Origin: Saturnia japonica | Taxonomy: Eukaryota > Arthropoda > Insecta > Lepidoptera > Saturniidae | Length of the DNA: 64,000 bases | Direction: 5' to 3' | Assembly (NCBI GenBank): GCA_033032175.1 | Contig: CM065309.1 | Location: 7,936,001 to 8,000,000 of the forward strand | In this document: piece after piece, positions 14,601 through 23,069 of the stretch | Position numbering within the stretch: the first letter of the stretch is position 1 | Layout: every line of letters begins with the position of its first letter | The notes under the pieces: model-generated | The model's input: the letters and a program-made list of their open reading frames with translations, nothing else | Database searches by the model: none | What the model was told of the DNA's origin: nothing | Made by a program: the position numbers and the translations under genes

Positions 14601-15077
14601 ACGCCACTGTCATATATAAGGACCTAATATATTTATGTAATATTAATATATGTATTTTATTACAGCAATAAGTAGGAATAACTGTAGTACAAACAGCCTT
14701 GTAAACCATATGTATTATCATTGTGTAGAATTAATGCTTATAAAATCCTTAATTCTGGTCTGGTGAAGCAATTCTACTCGCTTACGAGCAGCTAAGTCAC
14801 ACACTTCTTTCATGACAGATATCTGTTACCGTTCGCTCACGTCTTAAGCTTTAAACAATTTCAAAGCAGTATCTAAGCGCATGAACGCTTCAGAAGCAAT
14901 AATGAAAATAAACAATCAGTATTTTTAGAGCAAAATTTAATGAGCACGAATATTAATTGATTTGCGATCTGAAGCAATTTCTCCTTTCAGGTGAATTCCC
15001 TACACGAAGAGCATATCCAACAGTCGAATTCGTTCAAGCGTCTCATGTACAACGTACTTGGCGACACCGAGTTTTAA
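2581..15077 (+). CDS. Zasp52: Zasp52-like Z-disc protein, short isoform, seven coding exons
   Basis: Spliced gene: exons 2581-2658, 8030-8176, 10488-10535, 11267-11355, 12381-12519, 13278-13346 and 14991-15077, all with GT-AG introns and compatible phases, giving 218 aa. I recognise the family from blocks resembling Drosophila Zasp52: PYRTTPLVLPGAK (from residue 27), VAESMLQRVV, the ZM motif block HKQFNSPINLYSDQNI (about residues 94-109), YDPAKSETYRALQE, and the terminal SFKRLMYNVLGDTEF. Zasp/Cypher/ALP proteins bind alpha-actinin and help build and hold sarcomeric Z-discs and integrin attachment sites; the ZM motif is the alpha-actinin-binding element. This model has neither the N-terminal PDZ nor the C-terminal LIM domains. 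The PDZ exons would lie to the left of the window, so 2581 looks like an alternative first exon. The terminal exon corresponds to the LIM-less ending known for short Zasp52 isoforms. The first exon is the least certain part; the other six are well supported. Confidence 0.88.
3530..3600 (-). repeat. tRNA-like SINE remnant
   Basis: On the reverse strand it contains GGGTTCGATTCCCGCC, a pol III B-box, and a poor A-box region upstream. This resembles the head of tRNA-derived lepidopteran SINEs. It is a short remnant. Confidence 0.4.
3638..3800 (+). mobile_element. Mini-Helitron (non-autonomous)
   Basis: Starts TCCATACTTTTATTATAATT, contains the ACTCTGTGTCTGTTTGTTAC stretch typical of lepidopteran Helitrons, and ends GGGGAACAGCTAG followed by T. 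The left neighbour is A and the right is T, as expected for Helitron insertion between A and T. At 163 bp it can have no coding capacity. It lies in Zasp intron 1. Confidence 0.65.
4605..4775 (+). repeat. Dispersed family copy A (unnamed, about 170 bp)
   Basis: Shares with copies B, C, D and E a core containing ATTGTGCACAAGT, GGATTATAAA, ACTAGGAACATGCATTTT, AAAACTCCCT and a GCATCTCGT version of the CCGCCATCTTGTTA end. No terminal inverted repeat or coding sequence is visible. Confidence 0.75.
4776..5899. other. Zasp intron 1 sequence without recognised features
   Basis: AT-rich intronic DNA. I see no exon with usable splice sites, no repeat shared with elsewhere in the window, and no RNA gene. 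Confidence 0.5.
5900..6069 (+). repeat. Lepidopteran short interspersed repeat, copy 1
   Basis: Block with GGTGAGTAGGGTTTCCAAAG at the start and CATCAGGCGGGCCGTAAGTT near the end. It aligns along its length with 19210-19378 in the same orientation, which identifies it as a dispersed repeat. Confidence 0.75.
6070..7758. other. Zasp intron 1 sequence without recognised features
   Basis: AT-rich intron. Short open frames here have no family resemblance, and nothing repeated elsewhere in the window was found. Confidence 0.5.
7759..7931 (-). repeat. Dispersed family copy B (unnamed)
   Basis: Reverse complement matches copy A closely: AATAACTAGGAACATGCATT, TAGACAGTTTTATTAAGGGA, GCCGCCATCTTGTTAAAG. 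It ends about 100 bp before Zasp exon 2. Confidence 0.8.
8030..8176 (+). CDS. Zasp52: Zasp coding exon 2
   Basis: The acceptor TTATAG precedes 49 codons (PYRTTPLVLPGAKVRREP to RDTLMKQK) and the donor is GTAAAC. The segment closely resembles the conserved Zasp52 segment that follows the PDZ-proximal region. Confidence 0.93.
8605..8645 (+). repeat. Imperfect (AG)n microsatellite
   Basis: Runs of GAGAGAGA interrupted by GGATAGAGCGATT in Zasp intron 2. Low-complexity sequence only. Confidence 0.8.
9170..9330 (+). repeat. Dispersed repeat, copy 1 (pair with 62915-63080)
   Basis: Shares GGCAACTCAAG, CCTTGAGTCTAGCAGC, TTCATTAGCTACCAACAGAC and CACCCCACAC with 62915-63080. Its ACTCAAG...CTTGAGT arms can pair. 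Family unknown; GC-rich and probably part of a LINE or SINE. Confidence 0.65.
9972..9990 (+). repeat. (GT)n microsatellite
   Basis: Short GT dinucleotide run in Zasp intron 2. Confidence 0.85.
10488..10535 (+). CDS. Zasp52: Zasp coding exon 3 (48 nt micro-exon)
   Basis: Sixteen codons, VAESMLQRVVNEDGPK, between acceptor AAAG and donor GTGGTT. They align with the Zasp52 segment between the PYRTTP block and the HKQFNSP block, and phase is 0 on both sides, so the exon could be skipped without shifting frame. Confidence 0.85.
11267..11355 (+). CDS. Zasp52: Zasp coding exon 4 (ZM motif)
   Basis: The acceptor CTTCAG is followed by VVHKQFNSPINLYSDQNI and ends at donor GTGAGT in phase 2. This is the ZM (ZASP-like) motif used for alpha-actinin binding. 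Confidence 0.93.
12381..12519 (+). CDS. Zasp52: Zasp coding exon 5
   Basis: The acceptor GCGCAG follows a C/T-rich tract; the donor is GTACGG. It reads NKPVAVPYDPAKSETYRALQ and onward to VFQAPVNK. The phase-2 entry matches exon 4 and the exit is phase 0. It is markedly more GC-rich than the flanking intron. Confidence 0.92.
12780..13120 (+). repeat. Common lepidopteran interspersed repeat
   Basis: The head reads ATATCCTACTGCTAGGCAAA then GGCTTCTTCCC, a degenerate form of the widespread TCCCACTGCTGGGCAAAGGC repeat of moth genomes. The match appears to extend through TTTTTGCTTCACCGTCAG to GGTTTGAACATGAGGACATC. It lies wholly in Zasp intron 5. Confidence 0.5.
13278..13346 (+). CDS. Zasp52: Zasp coding exon 6
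   Basis: Twenty-three codons (RPVPTPKQTKQP to KGKQTTF), basic and proline-rich, between acceptor TACAG and donor GTAAGT, phase 0/0. A mariner element begins 29 bp downstream of the exon. Confidence 0.85.
13375..14627 (-). mobile_element. Complete but defective mariner (cecropia-type), 1253 bp
   Basis: Terminal inverted repeats TTAGGTTCTTACATATGAAA (13375 on) and, on the other strand, TTAGGTCCTTATATATGACA (from 14627), each flanked by TA (13373-13374, 14628-14629). Reverse-strand reading frames give the HTH region EFHRGISAAETA-RINDVYGE near 14370-14420 and catalytic-domain pieces such as SEKCTVSVWWNQYW near 13880. Stops and frameshifts break the frame many times, so no functional transposase is made. 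The element fills most of the last Zasp intron. Its ITR matches the relic at 1650-2070. Confidence 0.88.
14991..15077 (+). CDS. Zasp52: Zasp terminal exon with stop
   Basis: The acceptor CTCCTTTCAG is followed by VNSLHEEHIQQSNSFKRLMY and ends VLGDTEF then TAA (15075-15077). It matches the SGSFNRLMYSVIGATDY-type ending of LIM-less Zasp52 isoforms. The first AATAAA downstream is at 15771-15776, which would give a 3' UTR of about 0.7 kb. Confidence 0.93.
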   Translation: MNSLHEEHIQQSNSFKRLMYNVLGDTEF

Positions 15078-17542
15078 CGACGAGAAACACGCCTCACTGT
15101 ATACGGGAAACAGAACCACCTTATATAATGTTCCTATACTTACGGCAAAGAAACTTGAACTAAAAATTAATATCCAATAACGAAATATAATTTATGAAAA
15201 TCAAATGTTTTAATAAGTCAGTTTAGATATTTATACACTTTGCATTGTTTATTCGACTGACTCTATGGTGGTTTTATTGCGGTTAGCTAGATGGCGCTAA
15301 ATTTTTAGACATTTCAATTATCGAGTTACTTTAAGTGACGTTTAAGACTAACAAAAAATAATTATAGGGTGCTATTGTAATAATACTCCTCTAGCAGTGT
15401 GTTATATTATTTTTCGGTGGGTTTATTATTCTAATACTCGAGTATTAGTGGCATAATGTATATTTACAGTAAGTAGAAATATAACTATAATTAATAAGTG
15501 TTGATTTCCTGTTTGTACAGAAATATAATTGTTTATATATACTTTGATAAACATTGAGTGTACTATCTAGTCATAGCGACCAGAGCTCCGGTCCTAACGA
15601 ATATTGTCTACATTAAATATTTATTTTTATTTACAAATTGTTTTAATTAAAACTAAAAAAAAAACCGTGATGTTCAAAATAACTATATTTATTACTCGAA
15701 GTGACAATGATTTTTAACACAACATAATACAGTCTTAAAATTTCATTTATATAAGTACGCAGATCAAAAAAATAAATCGTCGATTTTGAGCAAAAAACAT
15801 AATTCAAAACTTATATCACAATATACAGACATAGGTAAAGTTACATATGTGCTGAAAATTATTATACATATATTTGGTTTTTCAAGACGGTATTCAAATA
15901 TTAATTATTTATTAATGCATTTAAACATACACTATAAGCTGGAAAGATTAGCATATAAACCCCTCTCAAAATAATTTAACTTAACTATAGTGAACTCATC
16001 ATGGGTGACGGCAGCAGGGTGCAAGGGGCAGCACTTGCATCCCTCTGTCGGAAATAAAAGTACATAGAAAAGGTACGCAGAAAGAATTTCTTTTAAATCA
16101 TGTTCATTTTTGAATAAAAACGTAAGGCGCGGTCTAGATTGCTGTCCAAATTTGTACAATAGATATCCATAAATCTATAAATTATTAATTAACAGTAAAG
16201 TGTGTAGATGCTGATGCACCTCCCTGAGAGTAATCCTGGCGGCGCCCATGAAACTCACAATTGTAATTTCTTGATTCTCGTAATTTAAACAGTGGATGGG
16301 TACCTCAATGCATATGAAGACTTATATAGAATTAGGATTTTGGGTTAGATTTAGAATCGTTTGTCGTTACTTTCTATTGTACTTAAAACTAGAGTAGACC
16401 AAATAATAAAATCGAGGAATCTAAAATTAATCGTATTAATCTTAATCGAATTTATTGTGTTCGATTGTGTTCTGTTATTAGTTTATTTTTTAATTTGGAA
16501 TAATAAAAAATTATTTACATAATTCCTACATTTTTACTGCAGCAACTCGCAATGAAGAATGTTGACTGGAATAATTAAGATTTTTGTTTGGCGTCAGGCT
16601 TTCAATAATTAAAATGTTTCAGATTGCAATCTCGAATGTTGTTCATTTCCACCACACACCCCTCAATTGATTTGTAGCATAATCATATTAATTATATTTA
16701 GCTGTAAAAAGAATCGATAATCGAAAAATCAACTTCCACTTTAATTTACGCTACATCTTAGGGATGAACCAAGAATAATTATTGTTGTTCTAAGTTCAAT
16801 TGAGTAGACATTTCAAATTTCACCTCCTCTAACGTCTCTGTCCCCTCCCCAACCGCCCAGGGTGCAAAAATGATACTAAATATCAAATCTCAAATCTGAC
16901 CTTGAAACTTTGTTTTTTAACCAGACAGTTATCTCTTTATGGGAGTGGTGTCAGAGGACTATGGCTGCTTCGTTCGCGTTTCAAACGATTCTAAATTTTT
17001 AACAGTTATTTTACAGAAACTTCACATTGAGACGAGCTCGTAACAGACTGCAGTAGGCTGTGTGATAGGCAGTCAATAAACTGCAGTCATACTTTTTTTA
17101 CAGAATTAAGACGCAACGTCAGCACTTTGGCCAAAACACAATTAAATCATATCATCTTATCACTACAAAGATACTAATATTACTAATTTTATTATAAAAG
17201 AAAACCCTAACTCACTACTTTTATATCACCAAATGTAAATATGCCATTCAAATTGTTTCAAGCGAGTTCTTATAAAAACAACTTCATTTCTATAACAAAT
17301 AAATAAAGATATTGCGACCAGGCGTCCAACCATTCCATCGAATCAAGAATGAGTAAGCTTATTTTCTTATCTCAAGAAAGAGAAAACTATAAATGACCGT
17401 TGACAATTAGCCATGCGTTTTTCTTAGCATTTACATAGACGATTTTTAACAGAATTATTAAAACATAACAAAGATTTATATTGTCAAAATCGTATTTATA
17501 TTACCAGTTACTATTAAGTATAAGTCCCAAATAATAAGATAC
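15078..17542. other. Zasp 3' UTR then intergenic DNA
   Basis: Probable 3' UTR to about 15.8 kb (AATAAA at 15771), then AT-rich intergenic sequence. No LIM-domain exon (paired CxxC and HxxC motifs) is visible on the + strand, so longer Zasp isoforms are not supported from this stretch. Confidence 0.5.
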
Positions 17543-17984
17543 TGTTACGACCTGTTACAACCCGATTAAAAAGATAGAAAAATCCTGTTCCCGAAATATC
17601 TCGAAGCAACTACATACTTCGAAATAATGATCGCGTCATAAATACGCATGTTTGTGTAAACATCGCAGTTTACACACACATGTATAGGGCTTATCGCCTC
17701 GATTACATCATCGAGTAGGCATAGCAACTAAACGCCGAGAAAGATAGCGATGATTCACGATTTTTCTACGATCATTTAGTGTAGGTATTTAAGCGGCTCA
17801 GGCGCGGCGCCGAAGCAGTTCAGTTTTGAATTACAAGGTGATAACAACGAGCGATAAAAGGAATTGAAACCACAGTGAAATAAGTAACAGTGTTGTGAAT
17901 TCGTGTAATTCGTAACTGTGTGGAGTTCGAATAAACCTTCTTCACGTCAATCATCGGCATTTTTTATTACCCACGGGTGTAACA
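17543..17984 (+). mobile_element. Solo LTR (Ty3/gypsy-like), 442 bp
   Basis: Begins TGTTACGACC, ends GGGTGTAACA, and is flanked by the 4 bp direct repeat ATAC (17539-17542 and 17985-17988). It carries TATTTAAG (17786-17793), an initiator TTCAGTTTT (A at 17822) and AATAAA (17930-17935), the normal U3-R-U5 order, which gives the + orientation. There is no internal region, so this is the usual product of LTR-LTR recombination. The superfamily is inferred from the 4 bp target duplication only. Confidence 0.8.
17786..17830 (+). promoter_or_regulatory. LTR core promoter
   Basis: TATA-like TATTTAAG with an arthropod-type initiator TTCAGTTTT about 36 bp downstream, inside the solo LTR. Confidence 0.6.
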
Positions 17985-18629
17985 ATACCATACTTTTTTA
18001 CGGATTATTTTATTAGCACCAAAAATATTTATAAATATATAAACCAACACTTTATTTTAAAGGAATTTTAAGAAATCTTATGTATTATGCGTTTCAAATG
18101 AATTGCCGGGCGGGTGGAGAGCCGCGCTGTGCCGGTGCGCCGTCAACTCCACTCACTAGTTTTCCAAAATTGTACTAACATCAGCGTAAACATAAAGTAC
18201 AAAAAAGTTTTATTTTTATTAGAAATACAAAACTAATAATTTATCTACAATTAGTATGTTTGTTGTATTTAGAACTTAGCATAGAAAAAAAAATTAAAGC
18301 AATAAAAACACTTCTTGTAAGTAAATCGTAGTAGGAACATTATCCTTACCTCATATTGTATTTCTCTTTTATTTATTTTTCATTTCTACTGTTAATTAAT
18401 AAAATCGCTGATCACGTGATATATAACAAAAATTTTACATATTTAGTTTTTCCGATCGTACATTTTCTACTGATATTGCACGCGAAATGCGAAGCAAGAT
18501 GGAAGGAGGTAGGTTAGGCTGTTAACGTCTTATTTGAAGCACTTAGTAATATATTGGGGTTTCGCGATTTCCCTAATGACATATTTAAAATGAATATAGA
18601 AGACAAGACAAGAAGAGAACTTATTCTTC
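17985..18629. other. AT-rich intergenic DNA
   Basis: No gene or named repeat seen. GC-rich GCCGGGCGGGTGGAGAGCCG near 18102 is isolated. Confidence 0.45.
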
Positions 18630-18745
18630 CCTAAACGGCCGGCAACGCATCTGCGAAATGTGCTGCGGATATTTGTGGGCAGCGGTGGTCACTTTCCATC
18701 AGGTGCGCCACCTACCCGTTTGCCCCCTATTTATCATAAAAAGAA
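18630..18745 (+). repeat. Lepidopteran SINE/LINE tail
   Basis: GGCCGGCAACGCATCTGCG, CATCAGGTGCGCCACCTACC and CGTTTGCCCCCTATTTAT in order. This is the widespread moth repeat that usually ends in GTTTGCCCCCT and an A-rich tail. Confidence 0.65.
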
Positions 18746-19209
18746 TAATATAGGAGAAGTAGGAATTATTAGGGCAGATTTTCATGATTAGTATTTGAGA
18801 AAAACATTTATCAACATTGTTTCTGGACCATAAACTAGCGAAGACCATGCACAAGTGAAAATGCGTATTAATGCATAATAGTTATACTAATTGATATAAG
18901 AATGGATCGTCTCTCGCAAGTAAATTTGTCGTCACATTTCCACGCTTTCATATATATAAGTTTAACGCTTAGACGTAAATATTATGGAGGAAAACAATGT
19001 TTGTCTACAAAATATTATTATCATTTTATAACATAAGTAAATAGGTACCTCAGATCTGCAACGAAAAGGGTCCATATACAGGGGTCACAGACGATATTCT
19101 TTTAACGAGTTAAAGAGAAAAAGACGTACGTTACCTACATTTGTACGTGCATTACAAGGCTATTACTGGTGGAGTATCTCCACCCTACAGAAGATCGAAG
19201 CCAAATAAT

Positions 19210-19378
19210 CTTGTGTTATATTCCCGCGGTGAGTAGGATTTCCAGAGCTCTTTGGGGTAGGAGGGGTTCAAGGTATGCAACGCGCTAGTGATAAGTATAA
19301 CCTGTGGTATTACAAGCGTCCATAGGCTACGGTAGCCCCTTACCAACAGGCGGGCCGTATGCTTGTTTGCTATCTTAG
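19210..19378 (+). repeat. Lepidopteran short interspersed repeat, copy 2
   Basis: Same family as 5900-6069: GCGGTGAGTAGGATTTCCAG at the start and ACAGGCGGGCCGTATGCTTG near the end. Confidence 0.75.
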
Positions 19379-19549
19379 TAGTATTTTCTTAAACAAATTT
19401 TCATATTTGAACAAATAATAAAATATTCTAAGGGTAAAAGCACCAATGATTAACACTATCAAGAAACATAGTTAGGATTTCAAATTTTTTTAAACTATAT
19501 TCTTGAGTTTTTAAACGATATCATAATTCGCCTTTTTACTATAGTCGTG

Positions 19550-19602
19550 CAAGTTCGTGCACGACCATCCTATGTTTTAGACGTTGGCGGGGACGAGGTA
19601 GC
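19550..19602 (+). repeat. Left arm of a 1.7 kb-spaced inverted repeat
   Basis: CAAGTTCGTGCACGACC, TCCTATGTTT and AGACGTTGGCG recur on the opposite strand at 21228-21279. The pair encloses Helitron-like sequence. Confidence 0.6.
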
Positions 19603-19949
19603 ACGCCACTGCATCTACACATTACACGAAAGTAAACAGTGTATCTCGACAGTGTTCTTGAAATATTACATGCAGCCGCTCGATAAATAAACACGCAAAA
19701 GGGCTTCCCTCCGACTGTGTTCTTTGGGTTACTTACTTACGTATTTGATAATGCTATATTAAATTGACATGATTATACTTATTGCTTTTGTAAATTTTTA
19801 TAAAATGATTTTTACTTGGGTTTTATTTCTAGTTTTAGTTTAGAGAATGTACTTTAAAAAAAATTAAAATAAAACTTTTCCTTTTTAAATAAATAAAAAA
19901 AAATTTGAAACCCTAGGAAGTAGGTAATATAATAATTATTCGTCATCAA

Positions 19950-20060
19950 TACATATGTAGTATAAAAGAAAGTCGCTATCCGCGTCTGTCTGTTTGTCCG
20001 CTTACTTCTTCTAAGCCACGGATCGGATGTTTATACGGTTTTCACTGTCATTTAGATATT
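19950..20060 (+). mobile_element. Helitron-like 5' fragment
   Basis: GTCGCTATCCGCGTCTGTCT, GTTTGTCCG and TATACGGTTTTCA follow the pattern of the 5' region of lepidopteran Helitrons. No 3' end is attached directly. Confidence 0.4.
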
Positions 20061-20217
20061 TTTTATGCAAGGATTGTTTACAATTGTTGTTATATATAAG
20101 AAAAAATACAATGTTTCGTATTTAAGTAGTCAATAAATAGATTTTTGGGTGCTTACATGGCTTACGCTGGCTAAACATTAAAAGATACATCAAAATAATG
20201 TACTAAAGAAATGTATA

Positions 20218-20340
20218 CCATCGAAAAACCTAGAGAAAAGTCTGTGATGGCATATGTATATATATCTCCTAAGGTTGACTCACAGTAACTATTTCTATCT
20301 TCACCAAAATAATTAAAAATACTAGGTTATTTTTCGATGC
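20218..20340. mobile_element. Possible MITE with terminal inverted repeats
   Basis: CATCGAAAAACCTAG at the left and CTAGGTTATTTTTCGATG at the right are imperfect inverted copies about 120 bp apart. The size suits a foldback MITE. No target duplication could be fixed. Confidence 0.35.
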
Positions 20341-20629
20341 TATTTTCTACAATTCAGTAGAAATCCTTTTAACATTAAAGCATTTAATGTTGATCAAAAT
20401 TTTCCTCAGCATTATATAACTTAAATATATACCGTAGAAGATATTACAGATTCAAAATTACGTGCAATCAAATAAATCACTCGCAACGAACCCTTAACCG
20501 TCACTCCGCACCTATGATGAATTGCGTGTCGCGAGCTAAGTGCACTTTTCATAATTATGAAGTTATGAACTATCAATATTAAAGCAATAAACTTTAAATC
20601 ATACTTTTCTTACTATTTATATTTTAAAA

Positions 20630-21049
20630 CAGAGTCAGCCTGCAGTGTCTACCTGTCTATGTGAACGCGATAAACTCAAAAATTACCGAACGGATTTTCA
20701 TACGGTTTTCATCAATGAACGGAGTAATTCATGAGGATGCAGTTTTTTGGTTTTTACCGGATACATTTCGCCAAGTGTGCGTTGCAATTGCACAATTTAA
20801 TTCCCCTATTTTTCCATCATCGAACGACAAGGCACACGGCGAAGCGTCATCGATATATGGTTGAATATGGGTCCACCATTGCGCAAGAATCGTTTTGCCA
20901 GCACATTTATCACGCGCACCACTACAGAGTGAAATTCTTTGCCGAAGTTTGTACTAACTAATAGAGTTATAAATATCACGTAATTATTCCCCCTAAATAT
21001 AAACATATATTATGCTCTGCAACCCGTGCGAAGCCGGGCGGCTTTCTAG
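20630..21049 (+). mobile_element. Helitron 3' portion with CTAG end
   Basis: Contains ACGGATTTTCATACGGTTTT and ends with ACCCGTGCGAAGCCGGGCGG then CTTTCTAG followed by T. This is the short GC hairpin (CCCG/CGGG) plus CTAG terminus of lepidopteran Helitrons. No Rep/helicase coding is visible, so it is non-autonomous. Confidence 0.65.
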
Positions 21050-21227
21050 TTAGTTATAAATTGCGAACTCACGACTATTGTATACTGAAGTTTACCTAGA
21101 TTTCGTTTCGGCCGTTTGTATGAAGATGTAATACTGCTTAATTTAATGTAGTTTGATTGCGCGCCTACGTCACGCAATTGCACGCATTTCCCTTCCCCGC
21201 TACATTACCCGCTTCGTTACCGCAAGT

Positions 21228-21279
21228 AGTACCTCGCCAACGTCTTGCGGAAACATAGGACGGTCGTGCACGAACTTGT
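21228..21279 (-). repeat. Right arm of the inverted repeat pair
   Basis: Reverse complement of the block at 19550-19602 with a few differences (for example CGTCC for CATCC, and an extra CGCA before AGACG). Confidence 0.6.
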
Positions 21280-21289
21280 ATTTCTATAA

Positions 21290-22349
21290 TTATATTCAAT
21301 ATACAATAGACCAATTAAATACTATGTTATGTGAATAAATTGATAACAGTTATTGACAATACAGCGCATATGAGCTATCAGTCTGCAGAACTAAATTTAA
21401 TATAATATGAAACATACAAAATATTTGTTATTTAAATTATTTTTAAACAACAAAGTTTTTAAAATAAAAATATAGATTTTTGGCTTTTTTTATGTTACTC
21501 AATCTTTAAAATAATTAACATTAATCACAACAAGAAAATTAATTACAGTCAAAAGTTAATACAAGCAATCAATGCATTACAAGAAAATTATGTAATTATT
21601 ATAGCTATAATTCTAAAAAATATAAATCGACAAACTCATTTTTCTCCTTAACAAATAAGTAATATTATTGATTAGTATATATATTAAAAAATAATATAAA
21701 AATAAATTAATAATTAAAACAAAATAATAAAACATTTTTATTAACAGCTTGGAGTAAGCAAAGGTCACAACTAAATTTTATTGATACTACTATTACGCAT
21801 TAATTAATGACGCTCATTATTTTACAATTAATAATAATTCAAAATAGACTAAATATATAATAATACTGTAAATTTGGAGAACTTTAGAAAAATAATTAAG
21901 AAGCTTAATTAACCTATGTTTTTTTTTGGCGAACATTTTTTATTACACTTAAACCTTTTAAGTTTTTCGAATTAAATATATTGTATTCAAATTATTTGCT
22001 GTTCTTATTAACGTGGAAATTAATGAAATAAATTTTAAAATACAATAATTGAATCCTTGTAAATAATCGATGCTTTTACCCTATTACAATTTTACTGACA
22101 AGTGGAACTACCCCAGAAATATTGTGTCCAATGTTTACTGAAACTTTTGAGTAGCTTTATTGCAGTCGATAATAATACAAATAAAACCGGGAACAAACCT
22201 AAACTAAACGAAGGTGTAATAGTACCTTTAATAATGCTGCATCGACAACCCGCTATACATATTATGTAAGTAAGTATACATGAAAATAATATAACTAAAG
22301 TTATGTAAATTTTGAGATCGTTAACTTACTATTTCGTTTTGTCTAACAA
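21290..22349. other. Very AT-rich intergenic DNA
   Basis: A- and T-rich with no coding exon or shared repeat that I can recognise. Confidence 0.5.
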
Positions 22350-22351
22350 TA

Positions 22352-23069
22352 CATTCGCTCAAAAAAGTATCGGGAATGGATGATTTGTTTATGGTTCCAA
22401 CTTAATTTTTTTTTTTTTTCTATTTGGTATATATTTTTTCAGTTTTGTGCGGAGTTTGAGTTGCATCTGTCTTATAGAGTAAATACAGTAGTTTTTAGTT
22501 AGATCATATCTAATGTATATTGCGAGTTTCATAATGGACAAAAATATCGAACAAAGAGTTTGTCTTAAATTTGCATCGCCAATGGAATTTCGTGTTCGGA
22601 GACAGTGAAAATGTTACAGAAGGCTTACGTTGAATTAACTTTATCAAATACACATGCTTATGAGTTGTACAACGCGTCCAGAAGCGGTCGAGATATGCAG
22701 GAAAATTTGCCTCACCCTGATAGGCCACCAACGTCTTCAAATGAAGTTAACATCGCAAAAGTGAAGGAAATAGTGACTGAAACTCTTCATTCAAGTTTGA
22801 GAGATATAGCCGCTAAACTTTATGTATATCATGAGTCGATCCGTATTGTTTTAAATAATCACTCGGGTATGAAACATATTGCCGCTCGGCTAGTCCCAAG
22901 AGACCTGAATTTTCTCCAAAAACTCAATCGCATATGATTCGCTGAGGACATGCTAGAACGAGTCAATTCCAACCCAATATTCTTGAAACGCATGTTAAAT
23001 TAAATTTTGATAAATAACTATCATTTTGTGTATTGTTGATCTTTTCCCGGTACTTTTTTGACAGAGAAA
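22352..23069 (+). mobile_element. Internally deleted mariner, 718 bp
   Basis: Ends share GTCAAAAAAGTACCGGGAA-type inverted repeats (left form TCAAAAAAGTATCGGGAA), each bordered by TA (22350-22351, 23070-23071). A transposase start MDKNIEQRVCLKF lies at 22534. After one frameshift, 22605-22937 encodes the HTH domains (SGRDMQENLPHPDRPPTSSN, VKEIVTETLHSSLRDIAAKL) and stops after NFLQKLNRI. Remnants RVNSNPIFLKR follow, then the sequence jumps to the 3' end. The DD34D catalytic domain is absent, so only a better-preserved relative could mobilise it. Confidence 0.85.

Noticed and set aside
15078..22349. Downstream LIM-domain exons of Zasp
   Set aside because: Looked for paired CxxC...HxxC exons on the + strand and found none.
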